A stretch of 64,000 nucleotides of DNA from Paulownia fortunei (lineage: Eukaryota > Streptophyta > Magnoliopsida > Lamiales > Paulowniaceae): contig CM033107.1 of assembly GCA_019321725.1 (NCBI GenBank), forward strand, positions 18,777,445 through 18,841,444, given 5' to 3'. The notes beneath the pieces are model-generated. The model ran no database searches. It was not told the DNA's origin and was given only the letters and a program-made list of their open reading frames with translations. Shown piece after piece: positions 46,161 through 59,289 of the stretch. Within the stretch, counting starts at the first letter, position 1. Each line of letters opens with the position of its first letter. The translations under genes and the position numbers were made by a program.

Positions 46161-49100
46161 TCGCCTTGATTTTCGCCTTGAACACCGTGAATCTCCTTGA
46201 ATTTGATCGCCTTGGTTGATAGAATTTCTTCCAACACCTTTTTTGCTTGGACCTATTCTTCACAACTTATCATTTTTTTACTCTTGCGAATGACCCCTAT
46301 TTATACTTATAGAATAGGAGTTATTTGATAAGTCATTTGATAAAATAGCATAATTTGATTGGTCATTCATGATTTGATTGACATTTATCACTTGATCACA
46401 AGATTTGATACAATCTTGATTCCCAACAATTGAAATTTGACACTTGGCGATATTTAATTGGCCAACAAAATATATATTATAATATTAATTAATTAACTAT
46501 TTAATTTAGGAATTAAATTTGATTAAATTCTCAATATAAATAGAACATATAAAATTAATATTTAATACATATTATTTTACACGTGTTACCATTTAATTGA
46601 CACAAATTTAATTTGTCTACATATGCCCCATCGACACTTATTCACAGATAATGTATCTTTGGGTGAATAAGTCACGATAATTGCTTGAATTTTTTTTTTT
46701 ATTTGTAATTAAGCTTACAAAAATTGCATATAAACTTTTGGGCTTGATCAATTGAACCAAATAATTGAATGTTTGGATGACATTGACTATCGGGCCTTCC
46801 ACCTTTGAATGTCCATTTCTTTTATAACATAAATGGATCATTACAATAAAGCCCAAACTTCATATTCTCCAAGAATATCCATTTGCATTAAATCACCTCT
46901 TATCTTTACAAATCAATTCAGCCCATGACTCATTCCCGTGCAACAAAGCAGTGACAAAGCAGTGACAAAACAGCAGCAAAGCAGCAGAGCATAGCTTTAT
47001 TCTTTTTATTTTTTTCCTTTCTTCTTTTCCCCATTTTTTTTAACTTATTTGGGCCACATAAATTATGGTGCATGTGGCCTTTAAACATCAAATTAGCTTC
47101 AATTTCCTTCCAACTTTTTGCTGCCATTATATACTTGAAGAAAACTGCAAAACGTATACTAACAAAATATATCAGAGTTCTTCACCATTCAACCATATTA
47201 CAATCGACTCTTTATTCAGAGATCATCTCCTAATTAAACTCTATCTCAAATAATTGGATAATGGAAGACTTTTAACATTAATTCACATCCATGGCCTATA
47301 AAAGATATGCTTCCATGCTTTATTTTTCCAACAATCTCTTAGACGAAAAATTGCAGCATTGCTCTCAGGTGTTTTTTCTTTTTTGGTTGCTTTGTTTCTC
47401 CTTTTTTTTTTTTTTTGCGAATTGTTGATTGGTATGCTTCTTATACCTCAAGAGTTGTTTATCACATTGCATGCAATGTGTTTATTGGATTGTCTCAAAG
47501 ATGAAATATAGAATCTCAATTTCTCAAGCATTTGAATTTATACAGATGCCCACACTCTTTTTTTCTTCCATTGCATGAATAACTCCGGAGTCACAGGAAC
47601 TAACAGAGCCTTCATATGAGATTTTAAAACATATCCAGGAAGAAGTGCATGCCTGTAATGGCATTCTTTTCCACCACTTGGGCGAACCCAAAACCAACCA
47701 TATTGCTTCTTCTAGACTGCTTCCGAAAAGTATTTACACACTATTTTGATAGGCTTATTCTTGTTATTCAATCTAAAGGTTTTTTTTTTCGACTATCTTC
47801 TGCTTCTTCGCTAAATCTGCTTTCAATTTCGTATACCCGGTTTAAGCCACCAACAACTAGTCCCTTGATATATAGTTCAGTAATTAAGTTCATGAAGCCA
47901 GGCTATGAACCACCACATTTCTTTTCTTTCTTTCTTCTTTTGTATGCTTTTGCACCTGACTCTTTATTTTTTCTTTTAATACCATAAGTTGTGAAGTTGT
48001 TTTTTATTTTTTTTTATTGCACCATGAAAGTTTAAGACTTTATTGGCATCGCAGGTATTGAAAATATCAATGAAGAAGCTTCTCGAACAAGCCAAGAAAG
48101 TTTGAAGCCACTCTTTAAATCAAAGCAATATCACTACTTGGTATGTCTGAACCCTGTAAACATGGTAGTTTAAGATTTTAAATGCTGAATTTACTTTCAT
48201 ATCGTAGCATGTCGACTGAATATGTCATCAATTCAAGTTACAAATAATTTTTCTTTTCTTTTCTTCTTTTGTTTTGTAACTAGACGACGACCTAATAGTA
48301 TTTTTCAAAGATATTTTTTCTCTTTTCGGTGTCCAACACTTGGTGATCTTTGATGATGAAAGTCAACCCATTGAGAAGGGCACAATTTTAGTTGTTCATA
48401 CTTCCCTTATCGGTCGATACGCGAAGCCATGGCCAATGTTGACGAATTCACTTAACTTTGGCGGAATGGTCCTGGGAGATTTCATTAAGCAAGAATTCCA
48501 AGGTATGCGCTTTGCAAGAAACTCACCATCATCGAAGGCAAAGCCAAGTTGGGAGATGCCATTCAGTTCGCTGGTGAATTCCACTACATCAAGGGCTACT
48601 AGGAGTGGACCGAAGACATCCTCAGTCGGTGCTCTTACGACACGAATATATGACTTAGTATATGCTTCGTTGTTCATATGATTGCAATTCTAACATAATC
48701 AATATTTTTTGCGAGGCGTGGTGTCTACTCATCAACACTTTATTGACTTCCCTTGGAGAATTGTTCATATCACTATGGGATTTGCACACTCTCGTGGACC
48801 TTCCTATGATTGGATCTCTATTTGACGAAGTCATCCCCAGCACCAAGGAGCTCACTGGTGTCGATGAGGCAGGAAGTAGGTTTGTCCCTCGCTCGTGCAA
48901 GCATCTATTTCATGCTTATCATTTGCTTCGAGAGAGCGCCAATGGAGATCAATCTTCTCAAGTATCCATCGATGAGCGGGTTAGATTTTGGTCCAAGAAG
49001 GATAGTAAGTATCCACTTCCTCCTCCACAAAGAGAAAAGAAGGCGAGTCATTTCAAATCAACCCACAATCCACTTGGTGATTTTGACATACACAAAGAAT

Positions 49101-49868
49101 GGTGTCCATCAGAGATGGCCTTATTTTCAAAGCTTAGCGTAAAAGAAAGTTCAAGAGATGAGACATATTTGGCGGCACATTTAGCTTGTTGGCTTTGTGC
49201 ATTTGTCCTTCCCAATGATGACATCAATTTGATACGCCCAATACCTTCAAAATGATGAGCATTATGGCAAGTGGATGGAGGGTGAGCCTTGTTGTTCCCA
49301 TTTTAGCAAGCATCTACAAGGGCCTAAACAAGGTCGCAAATTCTCGAAGACCATCTCGTGTATATTCAACATTCTCTATCCACTTTGTCTATAGTTGGTT
49401 GGCGCACTATTTCAAGACTCATTACCATGTTTAGCAAGGAGTACGCGGCCCCAAAATGGCGATCTTTTCTGGCGAAGGTGGTGCAAAGTACTATCATTCC
49501 AAAGAAGCCCACAAGCGATCCATAAAGGAGACTTTGTTTCTTGGACTTGCACCATGATTACCAAGAGCAAAGATTTCTTATATGTTGACAATGGGAATAC
49601 GGAGGTGTTTGAGCAAAACTACTTCATTGTTATCCGTTCGAACTATCTTTCTTTGAGGCAAGGCAAATACTTTATTATCGAGCCTTATAGTCCCCATCGA
49701 TTTAGTCGCCAATTTGGATTCTATCAAGTAGTACCGAAAACTCTCACATGAGACATCCGCAAAGCTTCTTTGGAAGAAGGAGTTCATTATTAGCGCTTAT
49801 GCATTCTGTCCAGATCTATCTCAAAGGCTTGTCTTCCATGTATGCCCCCAAATGCAAAACACTCCTAA
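46161..49868 (-). mobile_element. Second copy of Tat-element 3' end (partial LTR plus PMD region) inserted in pol
   Basis: 46161-46620 matches the last 460 bp or so of the family 3 LTR (cf. 25430-25891). 46621-49860 matches 25892-29090, including the PMD frame. Homology begins mid-LTR and ends mid-PMD, at short shared words (GCCTTGATT at the left junction; AATCTCCTT/AATTCTCCTT at the right), not at element termini. So it is not an ordinary insertion. See findings for the template-switch interpretation. Confidence 0.8.
48320..49860 (+). pseudogene. Second copy of the PMD frame, truncated
   Basis: Parallel to 27660-29090, in places with better frames. 48662-49255 is open over 197 codons and contains LGELFISLWDLHTLVDLPMIG, an internal segment that is deleted from the first copy between about 28083 and 28125, then the RFVPRSCKHLFHAYHLLRE and DETYLAAHLACWLCAFVLP blocks. 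It ends at the pol junction near 49868. Short diagnostic words: LWDLHTLVDLPM and HLACWLCAF. Confidence 0.75.
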
Positions 49869-49869
49869 A

Positions 49870-50030
49870 AAATTCTCCTTCAGACACATGATTGGTGCTG
49901 GCTCTTTTGATGACAATGCGGATGGGGTTTTGTGTACAAACCCAAGGCCAGTTCAAGTACTTTGAACAACATGCCCACTTTCTTTCAGTATCTTTTGGGT
50001 AGTTGTAAGTCCATGCACTTGTTCATCAAT
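49870..50030. repeat. About 160-bp pol duplication, right copy
   Basis: The partner of 46003-46160. Sequence continues uninterrupted into the protease-RT spacer on the right. Confidence 0.85.
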
Positions 50031-50755
50031 GACTTCAGGAAGGAGTTTACCCAATGTGGAACTTTCTTTTAGGTTGTATCCAGCTTTAATAAGAAGTTTA
50101 TAAACTTTCGAATCAAAGCATTTTGTATTTTGGATTCCTATACATACCCCATGTTTTGTCTCAACTTCTTGAGCTGGGCGAACAAACCCTTTAAGTGGTT
50201 GAGGAGATAATTTCTTTGCATCGAGTTTTGTCAGAGGAAACACCAATTCTTTCAAAGGCCTAACCTCAATGAGAGATGATCCTTCTTTTACGTGATCTCC
50301 ATCATCTTGTTCTTGGATTTCTCATGAGATGGACTATCTTTAGCCTTAAGTTTCTTTGCATCTTCGAGATAGTACTTAGCATCAACAAAATATGATTCAG
50401 CCTCAGTAAAAGGTTTATCATCGTCGAGCACTCTTTTTACCACGCCATCTCTACAATACTTGAAATATTGGTGCTAAGTGGAAGGAATTACTCCATTTTC
50501 ATGTAACCAAGGACGATCAAAAAGCATGTCATATGAGGTTTTGGCATCTATAACATGAAATAACACAGTTGAGGCCATATCATCCATCAATAATTTTAAT
50601 CTTATGATGCCAAGAGCCCTTTGCCCCTCTTGGTTGAAGCCTTGGATCATCAAACGATTGTTTGCAAGTTCATCCATGGAAATCCCCAACTCCTTAAGTG
50701 TACGTAAGGGTAAGATATTTACTGCAGAGCCTCCATCAATCAATATTCTATTCAC
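49953..50755 (-). pseudogene. Protease and downstream spacer of Tat element
   Basis: 50474-50755 is an open 93-codon stretch with retropepsin features: [20 protein letters not shown] (D-G-G-S at the active site), an [16 protein letters not shown] flap-like region and [15 protein letters not shown]. 49953-50255 continues with the spacer (FVRPAQEV, KVYKLLIKAGYNLKE). Confidence 0.82.
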
Positions 50756-52611
50756 TTTTTGCTGTAAGTATATCCAGTTATGAATAATGGTCTATTATGG
50801 GGTTTGAAACCAAGAAACAAATCTTCGTCAGTGAAGGTCACTGCCAATACACAATCATCACTGACATTGTGAACTTCATTTTCAGACAAACAGATTTCAT
50901 TAGAGGAAATATTTTGTTTACTTATCATGTTACATGAAATGTTATTGTCATAATCAAGATTTCCACCATCACTGCATCTAGGCACATTCTCCATTATAAC
51001 ATCAACAGATCCAAATTCGATGGTGATAAGATTGGCAGTTGCATTATCTTTCTCAAGCGAGATCTTCCCTTGACGAGCTAACTGCATGACTTTATCTTTG
51101 AATATGAAGCAATCATGGATTGGATGCCCTACCAAACGATGGTACTTGCAATACTTTGGGTCATCAACACACCTAGCTTCTTCAGGATGTTTCATTTCAG
51201 GTAATTCAATGAGATTTTTTTTGAGCAAGTCATCGAATATTCCAGAGACATTAGAGCCAAGAAATGGATATTGCTTTGCTTGCATCTCTTGTAAAGTCAA
51301 CTTTCTTTGCCTCCTTTCTTGAGGGGTGTCTTTCTTTTCACTGCTCTTATCATTTGCATTACCTTTGAATTTGATAGGTGCTGTATTGACCGCCATAGAT
51401 TCTTTGCTTGGAGTTTTGGAGAAAGACTTGCCCCCTTTCTTGACTTCATACCTTTCTTTGGACCTTTGAGGCTCTTGGATGGGCAGCCATACTCAACTCC
51501 ATATCATGGGCTCGAGTAGCCAACTCTTCAAACGTTCTTGGTTGGATTCCTTGCACGATATGCCGAAGGCCCCAATGTATTCCTTGGATACACATCTCAA
51601 TAGTTGAAGCCTCTGACAGTCGATCTTTGCAATTGAGGCTTAAGTTTCTCCAACGATTGATGTAGTCAATGACAAGCTCTTTCTTCCACTGACGTGAATT
51701 CGTGACTTCAATCATGCTAACCGTCCGTCGAATACTATAAAAGCAGTTAAGAAACTCTGTTCCAATTGATCCCAACTATCGATTGAGTTTGCCTCCAAGT
51801 CGGTATACCAATCAAATGTATTTTCTTTCAATGAGCGAACAAATTATTTCACTAAGTAATCTCCATATGTTCCAGCATCATTACATGTCTCAATAAAATG
51901 GGCCACATGCTGCTTCGGGTTGCCCTTACCATCAAATTGCTAAAATTTTGGAGTTGGTAGCTAACTGTCATATTCAAATTGTCGATCCTTTGAGTGTATG
52001 GTTTGGCGTAAGTCAAGGATGACTTAGATCTCCCATCAAACTTATCTTTGATAGTCCCCATGTTAAACTCTTTCAATTGGTCAATTGGAATTAACCCATT
52101 AGATGAAACTTGGAATTCTTTAGTTGAAGGCTTTTTTTTTTCACTTGATTGTTGCTTCGTGGACGTTTCAACTTCATCATGAACCTCAACTTGTTTGCCC
52201 ATTACGTGGCTAACATCAGCATTGTCTACTGTTCATTAATTTTGTGATTTGCGAGTCTTGCTCTTGAACATGTTTAGTGAGTCCCTCAATGGCCTTCGTT
52301 AAACTTGCAATCTGCTCCTCGAGAGTTGTAGCATTTGTCATCATGACAGGCGCTATGTTTGAGGTAAATGAGTAACTTGATGCTGAGTGAGGGGCGAAGG
52401 ATGCAGATTCACCCTTCAGGTCTCCATCATCTTCATTTGTGTTGGCAAGATGTGGCAAATCCTTATCAGCAGTTTCAAGCAAATAAGTTATCTCGGAAGA
52501 TGATAGCAACTTTTTCGATATACTTCTTGTGAAGACACCAACACTTCCGCCTACAACATTCGAAGAATTTGAAATAGTAATTTTCACTACTGCGGCCTTG
52601 CGAGTAGTCAT
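50752..52611 (-). pseudogene. Gag of Tat element
   Basis: The N-terminus at 52611 (MTTRKAAVVKI) is 50 bp from the primer site. The coiled-coil-like EEQIASLTKAIEGLTKHVQEQ follows at about 52325-52250. The capsid region is in broken frames (52202-51446), including FYSIRRTVSMIEVTNSRQ and WKKELVIDYINRWRNLSL. 51396-50752 is open and has a C-x2-H-x4-H-x4-C knuckle (CKYHRLVGHPIHDC, about 51108-51150) and QARQGKISLE-like sequence. Several stops. Confidence 0.83.
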
Positions 52612-52659
52612 TATGATATTTCAAAACTTCTTGAAGAAAAGAGATGAGAGGTAGAGATG

Positions 52660-52677
52660 GTCCCACTAGGCGTGCCA
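52660..52677 (-). promoter_or_regulatory. Primer binding site of Tat element
   Basis: On the minus strand TGGCACGCCTAGTGGGAC follows the LTR after 6 bases. The TGGCACGCC(C/T)(A/G)GTGGGAC type is used by Tat/Ogre-like elements and is usually assigned to tRNA-Arg; that assignment is from memory. Confidence 0.7.
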
Positions 52678-52683
52678 AAAATT

Positions 52684-53556
52684 TGTAACACAAATTTTGT
52701 TGTCTGTAAAAATAAATTAACAAACGAAAAATTGTACAAATTGAATTTTATTAAATTAAAATAATAAAATGGTTACAATCTCTATAATTCCTCTTACTCA
52801 TCTTTTCAAGAGCAAGAAATTTTGGGATTTGAACTTTTGGAGGTGCAATCGCCGATTTGATCCTCCGAACTAGATTTCGTCATTCAATAACGTTAATTCG
52901 AGGGTTTAACACATTAATATCGAATCAAACGTTAGAACTTCAAGAGCGTTGACTTTGGAATTTGACAACTTGTTGATAGAATTAACCATTTGATCTCCTC
53001 CAATATGAATTTAATCTTCAATAACATTAATTCGAGAGTTCAATAACTTAATCTCGCGTTAAACACTATTATTTGGATGAACTCCGCAATAAATGCCTTG
53101 ATTTTTGCCTTGAACATTGTGAATCTCTTTGAATTTGATCGTCTTGGTTGAGAGAATTTCTTCCAACATCTTTTTTGCTTAGACCTCTTCTTCATAACTT
53201 ATCTTTTTTTTTTTACTCTTACGAATGACCCCTATTTATACTTATAGGGTATGAGTTATTAGATAAGTCATTTGATAAAATAGCACGACTTGATTGGTCA
53301 TTCATAATTTGATTGACATCTATCACTTGATCACAAGATTTGATACAATCTTGATTTTCAAGAATTAAAATTTGATACTTGACGATATTTAATTGGCCAA
53401 CAAAATATATATTATAATATTAATTAATTAACTATTTAATTTAGGAATTATATTTGATTAAATTCTCAATATAAGTAGAACATATAAAATTAATATTTAA
53501 TACATATTATTTTACACGTATCACCATTTAATTGACACAAATTTAATTTGTCTACA
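52684..53556 (-). repeat. 5' LTR of family 3 Tat element
   Basis: It starts TGTAACAC and ends TGTCTACA on the plus strand, 873 bp, homologous to 25021-25891 and, over its last part, to 46161-46620. Confidence 0.87.
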
Positions 53557-54184
53557 AATACTATACAATAATCTAAAACCAAAAATTATAGTAGATAAAC
53601 TACAAGTGAATCTTAGTCTCAATTGCATGAACCCTCATTTGTAATGCCTTTCAAAGGTATTTGTGTCATATTGAATAAAGTCTTTATTCTTAAAAATGTG
53701 AAGTACAAAAACTGCCCTTGAAATTTTGTTTAATTAAAAAAATATTCATTTATCTTCTGAAATTATTAATACCCCTTTGATGTTTGTCATTATTTTACAA
53801 ATGCTCTATTAGTAGGTGTAATTTGTAAAATAAAAATAAATGTCAAAAGGACTAAGATAGCACTCGTCCAAGAATTCTCACTCAACAACAGCTACCCTTA
53901 TCTCCGCCAATCAGCTCTTGCAAAACAGTTGTTAGAGGTGTTAGGGGTTGCCTAATGTGGTCACTCCGATGCTCAAGTAAGTCACTCAATATCTTGAGGT
54001 GAAATAAGAAAATGTGTTGAATTAATGAATGAGAATTTGGAAAAAAAAAAAAACATACCTCAAGTCTCTAATTTATAGCCCTGACATGCATGAGGGCAAA
54101 CAGATAAATTCTCTCCTTTAGGCATAACTGAATTATAGATAAATTCCCTTCATTTTCGGGATTCATTCCATGTAATATTTCTCT
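53557..54184. other. Intergenic, nothing recognised
   Basis: AT-rich sequence without coding frames or repeats that I can name. Confidence 0.6.
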
Positions 54185-55083
54185 CTATCCATTAATAACC
54201 AATTTGTTACAAGATTCTAACATAAACCCGTATTCCACAGGACTCGAGTTGAGTAAGATGATTTTCTCCAGGGCAGACCTAATGAAGATCGAGCTAGACC
54301 TATTGCATCGATATATCAATTTCGAGGTTCACTTTGGGTAAGGATTCTTGCCTTCTTACACTAGTGCCTGAGCTAACCTGATCCTTACCCAATGCCTTAG
54401 GGTTTGTCCTGTTGAGTTTATATGTTCAAGAGTCATGTCATTGTGGCCGAATTGAGGCCACATCATCTACTCCCCCATTCTTCTTGAGCTCAGACAATGA
54501 GCTCGAGTAGAGTAAAAGTGAACAACTCATCCAAGTTTAAGTGCTATTCAAATCAATCAATCAACCTACTATTACACGTACATACCTTCATCTGTCAGAG
54601 TTGATCTCCCCCTTACATGTGTCCTTTCAATCAACAACCATCATCTTTCTATGCCCAGGATCGCGCCCTTTCGCCTCCCTTCCTTCCCTTATAAAAGATT
54701 CATTTTGTACCCTCCCCACTTTCTTTTTTGTTTTCCTTTGATTCTTCGACTCCCTCCCCAAACTTCTAACTTTCCCTACTCCAGTGAATTTTCGGCATTC
54801 TTATCCATTAATAATCAATTTGTTATAAAATTCTAATAGAAGCCCACAATCCACAAAACTCAAGGTGAGTAAAATGATTTTCTCCTGAGCAGACCTTATA
54901 AAGGTTGAGCTAGACCTATCACATCGATATATCAATTTCAAAGTTCAGTTCAAGGTAAGGATTCATGCCTTCTTATGCTAGTGCTCGAGCTGACCAGATC
55001 CTTACCTAATATCTGAGGGTTCATTCTGTTAAGTTTATCAACACAATAGCCACTTCATTATGGCCGAACTGAGGCTACATTAT
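54185..55083. repeat. Pair of about 280-bp direct repeats 618 bp apart
   Basis: 54185-54468 and 54803-55083 align along their length (TATCCATTAATAA start; GAGCTAGACCTAT, CATCGATATATCAATTTC, GATCCTTACC shared; ...TGAGGCCACAT / TGAGGCTACAT end). The spacer is about 334 bp. This could be a TRIM-like miniature retroelement or a simple segmental duplication. No clear TG...CA ends or primer site were found. The 61- to 66-codon open frames in the spacer are not convincing. Confidence 0.75.
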
Positions 55084-56999
55084 TTGTAATTTATAAATTT
55101 AGATAAGTTTTTTTTTTATAAATAATCTAAACTGATTTTTGTAATTCACCAAATCTTAAAATGGAATCGATATAACTCTATTAGTCTTGTTGCGGCTCTA
55201 TCTAGAAGAAGACGATTATTGCAAGGTGAAGAATTTGGGATAACTTAATGCTTGGTTGTAGTGGGTTTTTTCACCTAAAGTGATTTATTAGTAAATATGG
55301 TTCTTTTAAAGAGGAATCGTGTGATATATATGTATAGTATACCAATTGTATTGTGGGGATGCTCACCCTCGATGGGGCGCAATACGGGTCCTCATAGAAA
55401 AAAATAAAAAGGAAAATTGGAGTCGTTCCCACACTTTATATGAAAAATGAAAAACTAAATTATATCTGTTAAATAAAGATTTGTTACATTCACCAATTAC
55501 AAGAGAAGAATAATACAAATATTAGCATGATATGCATTTCAAATCAATTGGTCAAATTCTCAATTCATTCAATTTTTTTACAAAAGTTGAAAAATGTTAT
55601 GAAAATATATAGGTTAATTTCAGTTCGCCGCCTCCATTTGTTCAACACATTAAAAGTAGATGACAATTGACTTGCCAAATTTTTCCCTTGCATAAAAATA
55701 GAGACCAATATATATAAAGACACGTACAAAAGTAAAAACTTGGCAATATTATTCGAAGTCCAATTTTTCAGTGAGGGATAAAATAGGCACATCACTTGTT
55801 ATTTTTAAAACATGTTGTAATTGAAAGCACAATGAAAAAATTGAAGGGGACAGAGTAATGTAGTAAAAAGTTAAAAGGAGATAATAATCTCCAAATATTT
55901 GTTAGTTCAGGGGATAGAATTAACCCAAAATATGTTCACAAAATATTTGTGAAAAACAAATTCAAACGTTACCTACTTTTGTGTCAGAACATGTTGACAT
56001 TAAAAATTACAAAGCTTAAGGACCAATCTGAAAAATGAAAGGGTGAATTTCACTTTAGCCCCTTAATATAGGCATGTGATACTTTATCCCCCAAGCTCTA
56101 ACAATATACAATTGTTTCAGTAAAGTTGAACCGTTAAAAATATGATACAAGAGTAAAGTAAGAGCATGTCATTGGTTTGCTGTTAAAAATTGTTAGGTGA
56201 TGAAAATATGCAATGTATAGATGATAACAGTTTATTAAGTTGATAGAAAGTAAAGTGTTGAACATTAATGAACACAATAAATTTTTATAGCAGTTACAAA
56301 ATGTCATAATTTTTCTACATCTACTCTTCTTGAACTCTTGGAAAATTTTACTAGATATCCACAAACTATTTACACAAATCCTATATTTAGTTATAGCAGC
56401 TTAGTTACAAAAACTCAAACTATTAACTTCCTTCTCAATCAGCCTATCCAAGCTCGATTTATACTACTTAAGTCACCCTTCACAAGAATTGGATTAATAT
56501 AAGTGTTAACTTACACAAAGCTTATGTGATACCTGAGCCTCTTACTACTCACATGACCAAATATGATTCATGCATTACATGTTAATTTTATATGCTATTT
56601 TCATTTCTATTGACATTACATAATTTATTTCATTTTATACGACATTCTTGAATATTAAACTTAATTATGAAGCTCTTGCACGATATTAGTTATTTAATTT
56701 CTTAATCTAAGTAGTTGATTTTATATTGAAATAAGAAGAAAATGAGGTGGATCAATATTAGATATAGATGAGATATATAGGTTATAATTTTGGAGGTGCT
56801 AAAAGTGTTACTAGTAACCTTATACGGTTTAATTTGATTTGATCAAGTTATTTCAAAAGTATATATTTGTAAATTAGCATACTTGGGATATTGGATATGA
56901 TATAATATGATTTAAGTGTCATATTACAAGGCCCTTATGTGCATATAATTTTAGAAATGCAAACTAGATAATTCTTTAAGAATCAGATGCGAATCGGTT
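55084..56999. other. Intergenic, nothing recognised
   Basis: AT-rich sequence; small open frames are chance. No repeats shared with the rest of the window were noticed. Confidence 0.6.
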
Positions 57000-57099
57000 N
57001 NNNNNNNNNNNNNNNNNNNNNNNNNNNNNNNNNNNNNNNNNNNNNNNNNNNNNNNNNNNNNNNNNNNNNNNNNNNNNNNNNNNNNNNNNNNNNNNNNNN
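57000..57099. other. Assembly gap (100 N)
   Basis: Exactly 100 Ns. Confidence 0.98.
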
Positions 57100-58577
57100 A
57101 ACTTAATTATTAGTAAGCATCACCAATTAGACATTTTAAACTAGATGACCTAGTTAATTAAATATGAGATGGGGGGAAATTGATATTTAACATATACGAT
57201 TATATTATAAATCTTTTAAGAAGTTAGGATAAAAATCATCACAAAAATACAAAAGCATATGAATTTGTAGACTTACAATGTTAGGAATAACTTATAATTT
57301 ACTCTGATGCAAACACTATAATAGTTTTTACAAATATCTTAATAAAACGAAAAAATTTCAAAAGTTTAGAGAGGGTGCAACTTAGTCTGACTGAATACGA
57401 GCTAATGATAGACTTCAAGATTAAGGAGATGAGTCCATGACCATAGTAGAAGGATTAGTGGGGCTAAGGGATATAGCAAAATGAGGATGGAGGTAGCCAG
57501 GTAAGGAGTCGGTAAAGTCAAAATAGTTGAATAAGAAGGCTCCAAAAAGTAATAGAGTCCAAGACTAAATCAATGAACTTAGTTGGGATAATGGTTATAA
57601 TAGAAGAAGAATGATATTATCTTTTAATGGATCACTGACAATAGTATTATAGTCAAAAGCAATGGCTATATTACAGAAAAGAGGGAGTCGGGTATGAAAA
57701 AAAAAACACAATATATTGCAGTGTGATATGTCAGCTACACTAGTAGAAAAATATAATGATAGGTGCAACGTGTAAATCAAAAGAAATTTTATAAAAAGAG
57801 TTGAAGAAGAAAAAAAAATACACCAGCGAAACCAAAAAGAATAATATATAAAAATAATAATAACTCTCAAAATATTCCAAGTCACAAAATCACTTTCAAG
57901 ATTCTAAAATGAACAGTTTTGCTAAGTGATAACATCTATCACTTGATAAGAGATCAAAGAAGAAACCAGGTACACTTAAGTCCTATAATGGATTAATACT
58001 CAACTGTGGTGGACTTGTATGGGAAGATTCAGAAGGAAGTTGGACTTGTATGGAAAGACTTGAAGCTATGGTACCAGCGGAGTCCTATGTGGGCTTGAAG
58101 CTGAGAAAAAAAAACTAGACAAGACATATAGTTTTTGAGCAACTAAGTATTGTAGAACTAATTTTTGTATAAATCTTAAAAATACGTTATAGACATTTGA
58201 AGAAGAATAGATTAAAAGGTTTAACCCAACTTTGAACCATTATTGTTTTCATTTACCTTTTTCCTATAGTTTAGATTTCTGTAGTCTGCATCAAAACAAA
58301 GCTTGAATTTTTCCAAGTGTTTTGAACATTGTACTGCTACACAACTCAACTGAGCACTAAGCCTCCGATATATTAAAGCCAAGAGTTACTGTATTTGATT
58401 CTAAATATGAGACACTAATCTTAACAAAATGAATACAAGTTCAACACTTTTGTTATTTTTGAAAGGGTTTAAAATTTGTAAAAGATGCCTCTAGAACCTT
58501 TCACACTATTTGGGATTAGCATACGAGCACGAACCTGAATAATTTATCTGGAAGCAAAAATAAGGCTTATTTTTTGT

Positions 58578-58608
<31 letters not shown>

Positions 58609-59250
58609 AGTGTTGTACTCACTTCAAAATTTTGCTAAAATAATTTGTATGTAACTTGATTTATGATTATGCACAATGTGGAGATAACTATTGAACAATA
58701 GTCAACATTTTCGTAAATTGTTAAGATTTATTATATTAAAATTAATATATTATAGTACCAACTTATTTTTATACTCTTAGGTTTATATGTATAGTGATTG
58801 CACTCACTCCTAAATTATACAAGAACACTTTTGTATGTGTCTTTATATAATTTGAACTATTTACAAGAATTAATAAATTCATAAGGTATTAAGATTTACA
58901 TTTTTAATTATATAAAGTTTAATAAATGTATATATAATTTGTAGATATTAAATAAAAAAATTAAATTATCATCAAATATGGGTGTTGAAAATTTCAAACC
59001 AAACCACAATATATTTTTATAGGGATAAAATATAAATTTTTGGGTAAAGAAAGTTAGATGAAAGTATTATGTATGTGCATGAGAGCCATGAGATATAACA
59101 TTCACTTTCTTTACAATAATCAGAATATCATATTGAAGAAAACAAAATCACCAATTTAGCATCTATCCGAGATATTGATGAGCTCTTTTACAGTTTCGTG
59201 TACACACACACACAGTCTGCACCTACAACGCAAGCACCAAATAACAGTAT
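57100..59250. other. Intergenic, upstream of NINJA-like gene
   Basis: No gene. There is an (ATT)n microsatellite at 58578-58604 and a short (CA)n at about 59202-59214. The last few hundred bases are the presumed promoter of the downstream gene. Confidence 0.6.
58578..58604. repeat. (ATT)n microsatellite
   Basis: Nine ATT units. Confidence 0.95.
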
Positions 59251-59259
59251 GAAGAGAGA

Positions 59260-59265
59260 CACGTG
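59260..59265. promoter_or_regulatory. G-box CACGTG upstream of NINJA-like gene
   Basis: The palindrome CACGTG lies about 145 bp before the proposed 5'UTR splice donor. G-boxes bind bHLH factors such as MYC2, the factor that the NINJA-JAZ complex represses; a regulatory role here is inference. Confidence 0.5.
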
Positions 59266-59289
59266 CTCAATCAAAACCCCAACAGATTA

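Larger units (their letters stand above)
25021..53556 (-). mobile_element. Family 3 Tat-lineage Ty3/gypsy element, containing a nested element and an internal duplication
   Basis: In minus-strand order: LTR 53556-52684, primer site, gag, protease, RT, RNase H, integrase, an oppositely oriented PMD frame, and LTR 25891-25021. The LTRs are 873 and 871 bp and clearly homologous. Without the nested Athila element (11.35 kb) and the 3.7-kb internal duplication, the element is roughly 13.4 kb. Flanking 5-mers are AATAC (right) and ATAGT (left). They do not match cleanly, so the target duplication is decayed or the two LTRs come from different insertions. Every coding frame has stops. Confidence 0.75.

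Noticed and set aside
46161..49868. Helitron or Mutator-type capture as explanation of the inserted PMD segment
   Set aside because: No TC...CTRR ends, no hairpin, no terminal inverted repeats; the edges are internal points of the same Tat family.
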